DNA of 64,000 nt, taken from the NCBI RefSeq assembly GCF_022539665.2, contig NC_081336.1, positions 2,790,001 to 2,854,000 of the forward strand, given 5' to 3'. The notes beneath the pieces were generated by a model. It was given only the letters and a program-made list of their open reading frames with translations, was not told where the DNA came from and made no database searches. How positions within the stretch are numbered: the first letter of the stretch is position 1; the number at the start of each line of letters is the position of its first letter. Positions 1 to 14,864 of this stretch are shown one piece after another. The stretch comes from Daphnia carinata. Lineage: Eukaryota > Arthropoda > Branchiopoda > Diplostraca > Daphniidae. The position numbers were made by a program, and so were the translations under genes.

Positions 1-96
1 GCATAGCTAAAGCTGTATGGCATCATGGGCTAGTTCCCGAAAGAAAAAGGTAAATTTTCCAAATTTATTTCTAACGTAATTATGATGTGTACATAC

Positions 97-330
97 CTCG
101 TAACCAGGTGTAGGATATGGTTTCGGTCGGGCAGTAGAATAGCCAGGTGTTTTGGGTAAGTTCAGTTGGGCAATAGCTCCAGAAAGGACTAAAACGATGA
201 CGGTAATCAACTAAATTTAATTAAAAGAAAATTACTTAACGTTTGCTCATCTATTGAATCGGACTTGGACAAGAGATTAAAGAAAAATGGCAATTTTCTT
301 TAAGTAACGGGTTGAATTTACCTGATACAT
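97..330 (-). CDS. Partial cuticle-type secreted protein, 5' exons only
   Basis: Two coding exons are visible on the minus strand. Exon 1 (330-322) encodes only Met-Tyr-Gln and ends in a clean donor. Exon 2 (210-97) continues as a hydrophobic signal peptide (LITVIVLVLSGAIAQ) followed by a Pro/Tyr-rich stretch, and ends at a gtatgt donor. The rest lies beyond base 1. The layout (tiny first coding exon, signal peptide, Pro/Tyr linker) matches the complete cuticle gene at 8.9-9.4 kb, so a chitin-binding RR domain probably follows outside the window. That last point is inference: no RR domain is visible here. The short open frame running on past base 97 is intron read-through. Confidence 0.6.
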
Positions 331-360
331 TGTTGTTTAGAAGTTAAAAGAACTGAAGTT

Positions 361-399
361 ACTGATATTGATCGAGTTATTTGACTCAGCCTTATATAC
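361..399 (-). promoter_or_regulatory. TATA box and initiator of the partial cuticle gene
   Basis: Reading the minus strand, a TATATAAG box (399-392) is followed about 30 bases later by an ATCAGTAA initiator (366-361), the classic arthropod core promoter. The start codon lies about 33 bases further on. Confidence 0.55.
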
Positions 400-2480
400 G
401 TGTAATGGACGCTGCAAGGATGAGGCCCACTAACAAACATTTTCGGGCGGGACTTACAGGTACACCTGCAAATTGTTTTTTTAGTGGTAGAAAGTTTTCA
501 TTTTTCTTTTTAATTTTTTTTTTTTAATTCTTCATTCGACTTTTTGTCGGTATTTGCTTTCTCATCGCCAAATTATCGATGAAAGTCTTTGATGTGTAAT
601 TCTCATAGCGCCCCGTCAGTTTACAATGTTAGCTTAGGATACTGTTTCACTTCCCTGTGTTTCTCCTACATTTTATTTCTATTTGGGTGCCGACTTTCTC
701 CGCTAATTGGATCTCGTTGACCCTCGTTAAACGAGTAGCAATCAATTGCAAAGACTTTTGCGACATTTTTCGTTCGGATATTAAAATAGCTCAGACGATT
801 AAATTTCAGGACTACCTGAGAATTAAAGTGAGGACACCACGCCAGCAGATCAATTTTGCATTAGCAAAAATTGGTTTTAGCTCATTAAAAGAAAATTTGT
901 AATCCAATTTTTGCGCGGAAGTGTAGTGTTTATTAGAGCGCCGCTATTACTAGTAAATAAGCGTTAAATTTCTCCTTTAAGGGTACAACTAAAAAATTGA
1001 AGTAGTTCCCTTTTTAATGCGTAAACAGTTTATTACTCACAATTAATTTACCTTGCCGAATGATTGTCGTCATGACTTTCACTTGACCACTTTTTCCTCC
1101 TATCTTTTTGAAGTGGTAATTCAGAATAATAGAGAAAGTATTTTATTACTTTTATTTTGAGGTTCTGGAGTTCATTGGGATTGAAAATAATTTTCTCCCA
1201 ATGAAAAACGAAAGTTATCCACCTGTCAAATAGAGTTGATGAAACACTGTGGAGCAATTCTAAATTGCTGCGCTCGCGTGAACGTTACGCGGTTAAGGTT
1301 GTATCTGATCATTAAATACTTACCACTTTAGCCGTATCGAACGTGTACAAGAAAAACTAACATCTCGAAGCTGACTATTGGGGATGGGGATACCACCGGG
1401 GGAATCCCTTTTCCCTGTGTGTGACGTCACAAATGTCGGCCATCGCGATTTGGGCGGAACTTAACCAAAACGGATTTTTCCAAATTTGGAATTCAAATAA
1501 TTCGAAAACTAAAAGTTTTCCGCAAAAATGAAATCGGTTTTCAAAATCCTCGTCTAATTTTGTACCGAAAACAGTTATAGATCGTTATATTTAAGTCTTA
1601 GCAGTAAATTAAATAAGCCCGACTTTTTAAGCCCGATTTTTTAAGCCCGACTTTTGTGAAAAAAAAAAAGTTGGCTTAAAATTTTGACTTGAAATTTAAC
1701 CTGCTATAACCAGAATTAAATGCTGATTCTCAATAAAATATTAGTTTTCACGTCAATTGAGTGGTTTTTGGCAAAATGGCATTCCATTTCCGTCGCTTTG
1801 AATGGCCTTTAAATTCCTACGTACACGAGGTAAAATGCAAAAGACACATAACTTAAATATATGAAGATGTCATTGAGCATAAAGTCAGTTAACCGAAGAT
1901 GACCGTGATCAACAAGGACAGTCTAGTCATTTGTTTGCAGTTATTAGAGCGGCTTATTCATCCTACACTCGTTTGAATTACTGCCACTAGACGCCCACCA
2001 GAAATAATATTTTGTGTTAAACTAAATTTACAGCATAAAAAAGTAGCGCATTAATGGTCAGCCTGAAATAAAAATTCAATTAACTACGACTGCGGTTACA
2101 TGTATTGACTCATAACTCAACGATTTGTGGTTTCCTGCTGTTGGTTCAGCACGTATTTCAATCCGTAATCAAGTATAAAGTTTGGAAGCGTTTCCATGGG
2201 TTATATTTTGTAGATAATGTTTATCTGACCTTGTATTCACTTGCACAGTAAAATTTGCTCGACATATATAGCTGTAAAACTTGTTTAACAACTTGTATTG
2301 GCGCTTTTTGAAATTCGCATCTCTATTCAGGTATTCCCCGCTTTGCGCATTATCACGGAATCAGTTCGTAGAATGTGTCACGATAATCAAAATTGTTAAA
2401 TAAAATATTGTGGAAGTAAAGAAAGAGTTGATTTCTCGATTTAAAATATGGCGCGATTTGAATTTCGCGGGTACTGCGCG
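400..2480. other. Intergenic region, no supported gene
   Basis: AT-rich DNA with only short, unconvincing open frames (longest about 80 codons). Bases 1614-1654 hold three near-perfect copies of a 14-15 bp unit around AAGCCCGA followed by T runs. A related AAGCCCGACT motif occurs, inverted, near 43,344. I see no promoter-like element or splice-supported exon before the palindrome at 2,481. Confidence 0.5.
1614..1654. repeat. Short tandem repeat, three AAGCCCGA units
   Basis: Three tandem copies of an approximately 14-15 bp unit (AAGCCCGAC followed by a T run), with one C/T difference in the middle copy. Confidence 0.7.
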
Positions 2481-2541
2481 TTGCGTCACCGTGACGCAAT
2501 GCGCATGCGTTAAATGGCATAAAAGTAGGCTACGCACGTGA
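2481..2541. promoter_or_regulatory. Perfect 19-bp palindrome with NRF-1-like site and E-box
   Basis: TTGCGTCAC-C-GTGACGCAA (2481-2499) is a perfect inverted repeat containing two CRE/AP-1-like half sites. It is followed directly by TGCGCATGCG (2500-2509), which resembles the NRF-1 palindrome, and by CACGTG (2536-2541). A second CACGTG lies near 2,683. The cluster sits about 250 bp upstream of the likely Pgi transcription start, so a regulatory role for Pgi or a divergent transcript is inferred. Confidence 0.4.
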
Positions 2542-2742
2542 CTGCCTTTCCAACCCAATGTCACCTACACTTGTCCTTCAAAAACAGAACCCTGTGAGCA
2601 AGTGTTTAAACGTTCTCAGTCTTTACTTGCTAATTGCATTTAAGTTAAAGCCAATTGAATTGGACATCTTCAAAACGGCGTGACACGTGTTCTAGTTTCC
2701 TTTTATCCTTGAGATTTCTCAAGGACAAAAAATTCGGGAGTT

Positions 2743-2780
2743 GATATATATGTTCGTCCTGATCAGTCACTAACCAGTTC
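2743..2780 (+). promoter_or_regulatory. Pgi: Likely Pgi core promoter
   Basis: A GATATATATG stretch (2743-2752) is followed by TCAGTC (2763-2768) and further CAGTTC/TCAGAA initiator-like motifs up to about 2,782. The 5' leader then runs to the start codon at 2,925. Which initiator is used cannot be decided from sequence. Confidence 0.4.
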
Positions 2781-2924
2781 AGAACTTGCCGCCAGGGGCC
2801 CTGTCGTGTGATGGTAACGTCGTCGCGCTTAGTAGCAGCGATTTCTCATTGTCTGCCGGCCCTTCCCGTCTGCCGGTCACGAAGAAATTGTGCTCGAAAG
2901 CCACGTAAAACTAGTTCGCAGAAA

Positions 2925-5679
<2,755 letters not shown>

Positions 5680-6339
5680 ATGTTTGTTCCACTCAATGCT
5701 GAAACTGAGTAGAGCCAACGAATGTTCACACGTAGACGTCGTTCGACTTCATTGTTTTTTCCGTGAAATTCTATTCAATAATTCTATCATTGTTTTGATT
5801 TTTAAAAATCATAATAAATTTTGGTTTGGTATGAGGTAATTACGGTCTCCACAACCACGGCCGTAGCTCTTTTTGTCATTTCCTAATGGGCTGTTTTGGC
5901 GTTGGTAATGATAATTGGTAAAATTAGGTGAAAGGGACTTGAAATCCAAAGTGGAACAATCTAGACACATTGCCCAACTGACGCATTTTACAAAGACTTT
6001 GTTGCGCACTAAAAAAGAAATCTACCACTGCGCAAGCGTGTCGTCTTTGACATGACGTATTTCCTGTTTCGCTATGAAGTGTTTAATTGGTGCGTGGGAA
6101 TAGACGGTAAACACATGCAACAGGTTATTTTGGTATGCTACCGCAATCGTTTTTCATCTTGTTGTAATAGGCGTCTTCACCTTGTTCAGGTATTTCTTAG
6201 GACACTAGATCTCTGCCGCGCATGCGAGAACAACGTCACCCTCTTCACAGCTCCATTACCCCATAAAGCAAAGAAGAAAATACAACCTAGATTTAGTCTA
6301 GTCTATACGGCCACGAGTCAACAAACTGACGGATCAGCA

Positions 6340-7571
6340 ATGAACGAAACGAGTTGGCAAAGTGAATTCGATTTCCCCGTTGTATTGCAGAATATCACAT
6401 ACATCCAAGAGTTATTCCAAGCTTCGCTCGTCGTCGTTGGAACGTTGCTGAACAGTACCATCGTTTTCGTAGTGAGTTTCTCTCGTCAGTTGCGCTACCC
6501 CCGTCACCTTTTCTGGGCTGCCATTTCTTTTATGGAATGCATATTTCTAATTCAATGCGCCCTCGAGTTGACTGTTATGGTGAACCACAATTATCTGGCT
6601 TGCCGATTCTATGTTATACTCGCATCGGCCGATTATTCCATCTTGTTGCTCTTGTTATCGTTGGCTGCGTTCGACCGTTATCTGGCAATCGTTCGCTATG
6701 AATGGTACAAGAAACGCGTTACTAATCGAGCTGTTCTGTTCGTTATCTTGGCAACTTCGATGCTCACTTTCGTCGTAATTACAAGTCCCTTTTGGACGGG
6801 ATACAAATCGATTTATAGTTGCACACTTAATTTAACTCAAGTGCACTGGGTTTTGGCGTGGAATTTGTTCTTGGGCATCGTCTGCGTTGTGCTTCATTAC
6901 AGGATCTTTAAGGAATCGAAGACCCTCATTCAAGAATATGTGCCAAACTATCGACGAGCGTCAATCACCTTCAGATTTGTCAATTCATCTATGCGTCCAT
7001 CGCACGCCCCTTCTGGTAATTCATGTTCCAGCGATTCATTTTTCTATTTTATGATCAGAATTTCAAATCAATACCAGTTGAATAACGTTCTTTAACTATT
7101 AGAATTATTAATTAAATTGCCTTCTGTTATGTAGAGGAGCAAGCTGATGCGTCGTCTGGAACCCAGAAGATTTTCGCCGTATTTCCGAAAATTCCTTCCA
7201 TACAATCTGGAGACGCTGCAATCAAGTCTTACGTGGATCATATCGATAATGAATGTTTCTCCTGGATACCAAATCGTTCAAAAGTCAACCGTCTAGAAGT
7301 ACGTGCAGCTCTCAACATGTCTGTTAACATATTGCCATTCTGGATTTGTACATTTCCCGTTTCGTGCAATGTTATGTCTCTCTACTGGTGCATCAGGCTC
7401 AAATATCAGTGTGATTTCATTGACAATTCATGGCAATATTTATGGAATTTATTCATGCTTCATAGCGTTTATAATCCTGTGATGTACATGGCCACCAGCT
7501 ATGAATTCCGACGGGCGCTTGCCCACATTACGAAGAAATTAATGAACATTCTTCGCGTTCACAGACATTAG
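6340..7571 (+). CDS. Orphan rhodopsin-like (class A) G protein-coupled receptor
   Basis: Seven-transmembrane receptor of the plasma membrane, built from exons 6340-7015 and 7135-7571 (370 residues). The start MNETSW gives a short extracellular N-terminus with two N-glycosylation sequons (NET, NIT). The open frame extends upstream to 6052, but that segment lacks receptor character. Class A hallmarks: a Cys at the top of TM3 (LACRFY), FDRYLAIVRY (DRY motif) after TM3, ILPFWICTFP in TM6, and NPVMY (NPxxY) in TM7 followed by a short basic tail. The intron falls in the third intracellular loop, which is long and polar. TM6 lacks the usual CWxP Trp/Cys pattern. The ligand cannot be assigned and I do not recognise a named orthologue. 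AATAAA is at 7633-7638. Confidence 0.85.
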
Positions 7572-7639
7572 AGTCCTATTTAACGTTCCGAAATGAGTCC
7601 TATTCATATGTATGTGTTTAAGTAAAATGCTCAATAAAT

Positions 7640-8920
7640 CTATCTCCAGTACATCTCAACCTACACGATAAAGACGTATACGTGTATAAAATCTGGTTAC
7701 CAAAATCCGCTTTCTGTTCTTTTGGTCTTCGTTTCCAAAAACGGATCAATGTCGTAATGGAATCATTGATATTCATAATACTTAGTACTTTTTCAGAGTA
7801 GGCTAACGCCTACTTGATACTGAGATGAGAAGTACGGAACGTAGAGTGTCTTGGACAACTTTATTCTTATTCCATGTTTTCAATTATTTCGTGACATGCA
7901 CATGCAATGAGACCCTTCTTCGTCTAAAGCTTATTTACTTGTTTGGTAAATGCATTGATCTACTTGGATAGCCCGCCACTGCACCACAACTTTGGCGAAC
8001 GATTTTATCGATCCAGTCGAATGTTGAGATAATAAAAAAATTAGACATTTTTATGGACGCAACAGATGATGTGCAAGAGCGACAATAAAGATAGCGGATC
8101 TCAGTAGGTTATTTGAAATTCTATTTGCATAAGATACTATTACGAAAAACAGAGCATTTATCTTTTTGTATCCCCAGGTTTTTTTGGTGAGGTGGGCGTA
8201 TTTTGAAAAATGCATACCCTAACCCCACGATTTTTACGAAAGCCATTTGACAATACGAGAAAACGATGTCATTTGAAAGGAGGGGTTACGTAAATCAGGT
8301 GGCAAAATTATGGCACAATAGTTACATCACCCTTCCTCTGACGGGAAGTTGTAGTAAGGGTAACCTTCAGGTGAGAACGACTAAAGCGAATTCAGTTGAA
8401 AACGTGACGCGTGTAAGGTTGTACGGTTTGCTACGTCCAAGTAATTTTGTCAAAGTAATTAAGATCGCTAGAAAAACGAGTGATTGTGAGGTAACGAAGA
8501 AAAGCACGGTTTACACACCATTCCACCACTAGAAGGTAATAAATCAGAGTCTCTAATTACCGTGAACAGCAGTTGAGTTGAATTAAACAGGGCGTGGTAA
8601 AAGTGTCAAGATTTATGGTCTTAATATTGCGTGTTTAAAGAATTTGTAACTTACGTTTCACGTTGCTGCAGATTTTGTGTAGAAAGCCAATAGCATTTTA
8701 TTAGTGAATAATACGCAAATAACGCTTGTTAACACGAATAACAGTTAACCATAATTTATCAATCGGTCCATTGCTCGTAAAATTTCAAAGATACAAATTT
8801 TCTGACTGACTTTCACCCGGAAAGTATTACAGTTAACATCAAATAATCTAGAACAAATTCTATTAAAAGTATTGTTCAAAAAAGTCGAAATCTCAGGTTC
8901 TGTTTACAAACTGCCAGCCG
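7640..8920. other. Intergenic region
   Basis: No supported gene. An 88-codon frame at 8266-8532 has no recognisable motif, splice context or hydrophobic pattern and is probably chance. The stretch separates the GPCR from the convergent cuticle gene. Confidence 0.5.
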
Positions 8921-8924
8921 TGAG

Positions 8925-9434
8925 CTAGTTGGGGTAGCTTGATTGCCGATGTTCGGGATAAATAGCTTCTCCTTCGTACTTGACGTCAGCAAAATATCCG
9001 TTTTCATTAGCTACGTAGGAAACGATTTGTGTTCGTCCGTCCGGCAGGGCAACAACGTACGATCCCGTTACAGATTCCTCATCAGCCGTTTCGTGATGGC
9101 CAAAGCTGCTGTGGGTTTCAGCATCTTTGATGGTGTAGCCGAAGGTGTAGGGCATAATAGGCTATCACGCATATATGCAACAATGAGTCAGAATTGAATT
9201 GCTATTAAATCTTTGAGTATCAACCTCATCGTCGTAAGCAGGGTAATCTGGTACGTTCGAATAGCGGGAATCCGATTGGGCGGAAGCTCCGATTGCGAAG
9301 GCAAGAACGACAATAAACAACTAAATATCAATAAACATGTAGGATATGTCAGATGGGCGATTTGTAAGTCTTTACAAACAGGCATCTTGAAATCCGTAGT
9401 GAATATATGTAAAGCGGATTGTTACCTGATGCAT
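8925..9434 (-). CDS. Cuticular protein with RR (chitin_bind_4) domain
   Basis: Secreted structural protein of the exoskeleton. Three coding exons on the minus strand: 9434-9426 (Met-His-Gln), 9320-9225 and 9161-8925, giving about 113 residues. Residues 1-16 form a signal peptide (LFIVVLAFAIGASA), followed by an acidic Tyr/Asp linker. The last exon carries the Rebers-Riddiford core: MPYTFGYTIKDAETH, then GSYVVALPDGR, TQIVSYVANENGYFADVKY and a YPEH tail, which looks RR-2-like. The exon 2 donor is a weak gttgat, so that boundary is slightly less certain. The gene shares its microexon layout with the partial cuticle gene at the left edge. Confidence 0.88.
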
Positions 9435-9460
9435 TGCAGTGCGTACAAAGGAGGTAGAGG

Positions 9461-9500
9461 AACTGACCATGTAGCTAATCATAATGCCTTTTTATATGTT
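9461..9500 (-). promoter_or_regulatory. TATA box and initiator of the RR cuticle gene
   Basis: On the minus strand, ATATAAA (around 9497-9491) is followed about 30 bases later by GTCAGTT (9467-9461), a typical arthropod initiator. The start codon at 9434 is a further 30 bases down. Confidence 0.6.
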
Positions 9501-9509
9501 CCTGGAATT

Positions 9510-12500
9510 CCTGGCTGCTGGAGGATGATAACCAACTGAATTTCTTTAGCATGACAGCAGGTAACAAGCGAATCTGCTGGAAAGTTTTGTCTGTTTTCTC
9601 TTCACGTCCAACAATTTCAAGTTTTCAAAATGTCAGTTTTGTTCCCTTTAGCATTAGCTTTCAATTTTAATTGAAACGTAACATTTTTGCAAAGGGGGAA
9701 AACTCGTTCGTTAATTGAATAAAAGAGACCGCAAAAAACGGGATAGTGGTAAATCCATCAATTAGTTCAATTATTTGTCAATCCCCTATAAAAAAAAATG
9801 GGTCGTTTTCATGGTAGAAGCTGGTGAAAATGTTGGATCACGTTATTTTCTGACAGTTATCTAGCTTTCGTGACTCGTCTGGAATGCAGTTTCATGATTT
9901 ATGCTGCGAGCCCATTTCGCACGTTGTCTTCAATGACCTTCTTTCTCCGCCAACCGTGTGCGTTGCTTGCCATTATTTCCCCCTTTCTAATAAATTCTTC
10001 TTATTTCTGTGTTTGTCAGAATTTCATTTCAGGTAACAGCTCGTTTTTTCCATGAAAAGTGGCCTTATTTTTCCTTGTGAACAATCTGATTTAGTGGTGC
10101 ATCAGCCAAGTAGAAAGGGCAGCAAAGAGGATTCGCAAGGCCATTGAAACATCTACCTCCGTAAAGTCTACCTACCTACGTAAAGAATCCCAAGCGTACC
10201 GATTGTAAGTCTCTCCTGTCACATGATAAGTCCATGTTTGATGCAGATATCCGTTTCGGAAGGGCGTTGGATCTCATGGCAGTTTCCGTGCTAACGGAAG
10301 TGCAAGTACCGCGTAACTCAGGAAATTTGAAAGAAACCAAAGAGCTGGCCACGGTTGACCTTTATTGTAGTTTGTCCATCACCGATAGTCATCCGGTCAA
10401 TATGTTTCCACCATTTCTCACGTCCGATTGAATAGACTGACGTCTTACGCAGTCCATTCATTTTTGCGCTCACAACAATTGCATTGGCTCTGCAGTATAT
10501 TTCACTATCACGGTACGTTTACAACACCCACGCTGCGCTGGTTGTTGAATGAATGAGACTGTGTAGCTATCGCGTTAAGCTTTAATTGTGCAGTTTCCTC
10601 TGCGTCATTCTCTTGTTTCGAACAGGTTACATGAATGAACGGAATTTCGGATGAAATTGACAGTATTCATAGTAAAAAGTTTCACTCTGCTAGCAGAATG
10701 TTCTAAAAGCCTTTGTTGCGCAAGAGAATGTGTATTTAGATGGAAAATGCCGAACAGGAATCATCGGAGATTCGTGAATAATCATGCTCTCTCCTAGAGA
10801 AATTTTTCTTGCTCGATGTTCACGAAGCTCATGTTAGAATGTAGCGTGATTAGATCCAAGATCCTTTTTCTGTATGAATGTAGCTGAGCGCTGGAAACCA
10901 TTTATTTGCATTGTGCAAATGTTCATCTGCCGGCTGATTTAATTTATTTTTCTTACAGGTAATCCATTTCTAAACTGGATGTTTAATGAGCCCGTTATGG
11001 AAGTTGTTTGTTGAACTTCTTTTGCATATCAAACGGAGAGACTAGTTGGGTTGTTAGAGCTTAGTCTATTTTTCTTTGGGGCAAATTTCTTTATTGGTCC
11101 ATTAACGTTGCATGTATCTGACTATGGCGTGAGCTAAAAGAAAAGCTCATGGAAAATTTGAAGCGAGGCAATTTTTAGATGCGAAAGGAAAAGTTCCTGT
11201 TTAAGAAATGGCAAGAAACATCTGTTAATACAACCTTTGGGCCTTACGGTAGTCGTGAAAAATCAGAATGGATTCTGAGAATAGCCTGGGTCTGAAGATG
11301 CCTTCAAGGACTTTTAAAAAATACACAGAGTAAAAAGTTGAAATGTAGCCTGGTGTTTTCAGGTGTCATATCAAGCCATCGTTTATCTATAACTGCTCTA
11401 TATTTATTTTTTTGTTCGTAATAACCTTTGCATCTATCAAGGGGGAGTGATTCATGGAATAAATTCATACTAGAGAACTACAACGCCCACCATCAAACAT
11501 GAGAACTTCAGCTGCTACGTGTCTAAATCAATAAGAGACAAACGTCAGAAAAAGGAATGAGAACGCATAACAATGTCGCTTTGATAGTTTAACGTACCAA
11601 GCATTGGTAGGAGATTTACCACTACGTCTCCAAAGAAACGATTCATTGTGTTTGTCGTCCTTATCACGTTAAACGCATCTCGAAGAAGGGTATCCGAAAA
11701 AAGAAACTCGCAAGGAAATTGGCCTTCCGTTATCTTTGTTCCATCAACTATTCCGTCTGGTTGCTACACACTCCCCATTCGCCCGATTCTTTCAGTTACG
11801 TCCGTTCGAAGTGGCATACTATATAGTGATTCCTCTTTTCAATCATCTTGCGCAAGTAGCGGTAAGTCTTTGAATGTAGTTAGTTACAATTATTGATTTG
11901 TTGAATCATTCATATGAAATTTTCAAGTAATTTTTCTACTCGACAAATACCCGCCCTTCATTCGTGTTTTTTTTTCAATTATGGAAATTTGTTTCGTCGA
12001 AGTTTATTTGTACCCAGTACCCAATCATGGCGAAATGTCAACAAAAGCAGCCGCGAGACATTTTTCTTTTTTTTTTCAATCGAAGAAATGACCTCGCAAT
12101 TTAATATCGATCTTTATGTGTAGATAACCATCTTAAGTGAATAGTTCAGTAGGACAATGAAAAATATCGATTTCTCCATATTAACTTCAAACCTAACTTA
12201 GATACGATTACGAAGTTGAATTTTAACGTTTTGATTCAGCAATTGGATCAAATAGAATGACGGTAAATGCGTAATGTAGTCTATTTCAGTGAACGTCTTA
12301 AGATCAAGGCCACAAACACGCCATTAAAATACGATACGTTTAGTAGATTTGTCTTTTTCGGCCGCCAGATTTGAAATCTTGTTCATCCTGTGTTTCAGAG
12401 AGACCCGACGTAATGCAGTCCAACGTACGTAAACAACAGATCACGTGCTCAGCTTATGGGGTATGCAAATTCACGTTGGAAACGTCGCTAGTGTACGGTC

Positions 12501-12895
12501 GTCCGACCGTATTTCGTTGCATAACAACTAACCTTCTAGCGTTCAAACGTTCACAGTGCGTCAACCGTGCACTGTAGTAACCTGAACAAAAGAATAAAAG
12601 GAAATTCTCTATTTGGCAGTAAAAAATGCAAAAGAGCTCAGGCGATGTATAGTATCAAAGTTTGTTGTCAACCCGAAATGTGAGAATGGCAATGATACGA
12701 AGACGGCCATACACGTCGGGCGTGAATACTTAGCTGCCGGCAGTCGCTCCAAGGCAACCAGTTGCCAAGGTTGTCCCGCCAGTGCACAAGAGTGTGTTAG
12801 GCCTTTAAAGCGCATTAGTGTCCATTCGTTGTCTGTTAGAATCGCAAACAACAACGCTATCTGTAGCGTTCTTTTCAGTTTTGTTGAGTGAACAA
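9510..12895. other. Large intergenic region with one possible exon
   Basis: No gene can be established over about 3.4 kb. Between about 11,673 and 11,872 one frame stays open for 65 codons, has protein-like content (FRLVATHSPFARFF, VAYYIVIPLFNHLAQVA with a hydrophobic end) and stops at a strong gtaagt donor. No matching acceptor or downstream exon is visible. It may be a relic or an exon of an unrecognised gene. T-rich runs occur near 11,970 and 12,065. Confidence 0.35.
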
Positions 12896-12901
12896 AACAA
12901 A

Positions 12902-14325
12902 ATGTCTGAAGAAGAGTTTAATTTTTCTGAAACTGTTTACGGTCTGGGTGTAGATCTTATTAGCGCATTGCAGTCCACGTAAGATCTCGTTGAATTCTTC
13001 AGTTTGAATAATGTGTGCTGTAAATTTATTTTTTTCAAACAGGTTTCCGGAAGGCGAAACTTTTTTCATCGACGTGTCGTTAGTTTTCGATCCAAAGTAC
13101 GTGTTCACTATTTACTTTCCGTTGCTCTTCGCCTTTCATTGGGTAGTCGGTGTTCAAGTATTAGGAACAATTATCGTCGTCGAGTGGACCAATCAAATAT
13201 TGAAATGGTAACTGTTTGTTTTTTCTGCACAAACAGTTAACTTTGGCAACATTGACAATTACGAATTACAGGCTAATGCATGGAGAACGTCCTTATTGGT
13301 GGGTTCACGAAATGGAAGAAGCACATAAAGCGGATGCGCATCCTCACAAAATAGCGGAAATTCATCAGTATAGCTCGACATGTGAAACTGGTCCAGGTAT
13401 GCCATCGGGACACTCGATGGCCATGTCTGCCGCCTGGTACGTAATCATCCACGCTGTTGTGGAGCACGTTGTAGACCCTTCCAACATGAGGTATAAAATT
13501 TCATAATTTTAAATCGAATTAGTCACATTTTTATTGTTGGCTATTGGAATCTGATAGTGCCAAATTGAAAATGGAAAGTAAACAGCTCCTGTGGGGTATT
13601 TACATCATCATTCAAGGATTGGTGATTTTCTCGAGATTATACATCGCAGCTCATTTTCCCCATCAATGCCTCCTGGGTTTAGTCCTTGGTAAATTAACCA
13701 TGTAATTCAATTTTCTCCGGGACCTAAACCTACTTAACCTGAGGGCACAGGCATTTGTATGGCAAAGCTAGCATTTGGCTCTACAGAATGGATGAATTTC
13801 GGTCGTTTGCGGTGGTTTTTAGTGTCGTCCATCATCATGGCCAGTGCCCTGGGGACGTATTCATTCCTCTTGTTGACTGGAAGAGATCCTGCCTGGTCAA
13901 TCAGTGAGGCTTTGAAATGGTGTGATAAAGCGGAAAACATTCATATCGATACAATGCCATTTTATAGTTTGATGAGATATAGCGGAGCTGCATTCGGCCT
14001 TGGTCTCGGTTTGACTTCCCGGTAATAATGCATTGGCCTTGGTGGTTATGTATTCAGTGATAATTGTTATCTATTTTTTAACAGATTCTTTAAGGCAACG
14101 GAGCAAAGAATGAACTTCACGAAGCTTCAAACGTTTGCAAACGTTGTGGTGGGCCTTGCGTTGGGTTACGCAGCCGAAATGGCTCATGTGGCCATACCTA
14201 AAACGAATGAAACATTATTTTACTGCCTTGAATTCCTTTTGAACATAGCCTTCCCTTACGCCGTCATTGCTCTGGCACCGTACACGGTAATGGCGTTCAG
14301 TGGCCGTAAAGAGAAATCCGCTTAA
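12902..14325 (+). CDS. G6pc: Glucose-6-phosphatase catalytic subunit
   Basis: Multi-pass ER membrane phosphatase that releases glucose from glucose-6-phosphate, the last step of gluconeogenesis. Six exons: 12902-12978, 13043-13207, 13272-13490, 13558-13688, 13751-14021, 14085-14325. All phases close, giving 367 residues (family about 350-370). The PAP2-type phosphatase motifs are intact: KWLMHGERPYWW (K-x6-RP), GPGMPSGHSMAM (PSGH, the acid/base His) and SRLYIAAHFPHQ (SR-x5-H, the nucleophile His). Many hydrophobic helices follow. The C-terminus (GRKEKSA) is basic but is not a clear KKxx retrieval signal. AATAAA lies at 14492-14497. The gene lies 7 kb from Pgi, which shares its substrate. Confidence 0.94.
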
Positions 14326-14499
14326 AGCACCTTTAACAGATTGTGCGTAAAGAAAAATTTGTCTCTCCCAGTAATTTAGTACAAATGATCATGTGGTTTA
14401 GGAACTAATTGTCATTCCAAAAGAGGTTTGGTATTCAACGCTGTAGTCGAATGTATGGTATGCCTTGACTGGTAATTAGTACTCAGTTTAAAATAAAAG

Positions 14500-14860
14500 A
14501 TTTTTTAAAACGAATGAAAGTCTTAAAAGAAGTATTAAAAGCAAAAACATGATTTAAATGTTCATCGATTTCCCATTGCTGGTCAAATTAGAGTTCGAAA
14601 TTGTTCGGGACCGGGGCACGAAATATAATAATCGCAAATCGTCTGTCAATTGTTTTGACTGCGGTTTTTGTTGACAAAATTAGAGTTGTGTCGCCTGCTG
14701 GATTCGTCAGCTTTTGACCAAAATCAACCAGTGAAATTAGGGAATAAGAACTTAATGTAGGACTTGTGGTTTAAAATGTCCTTGTTTAAGTTATGAGTGT
14801 AGCTTTATGTCTTAACCGTCTAGTTGTGGAGTGAAACTTCTTTTTGTGCAAAACTTTGGG
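14500..14860. other. Intergenic spacer upstream of the THAP gene
   Basis: AT-rich, with no motif I can support. It presumably holds the THAP promoter. No clear TATA box is visible. Confidence 0.4.
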
Positions 14861-14864
14861 CGGT

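Noticed and set aside
657-902. 81-codon plus-strand frame
   Set aside because: No recognisable motif, no promoter or splice context; length expected by chance in AT-rich DNA.
2808-2924. N-terminal extension of Pgi
   Set aside because: In frame but Arg/Ser/Cys-rich with no family support; MDGNTF gives the usual enzyme length.
6052-6339. N-terminal extension of the GPCR
   Set aside because: The frame is open, but the segment is not receptor-like; MNETSW gives a normal glycosylated N-terminus.
12609-13108. Minus-strand and plus-strand frames overlapping the G6Pase 5' region
   Set aside because: They overlap well-supported glucose-6-phosphatase exons or its leader and carry no motif.
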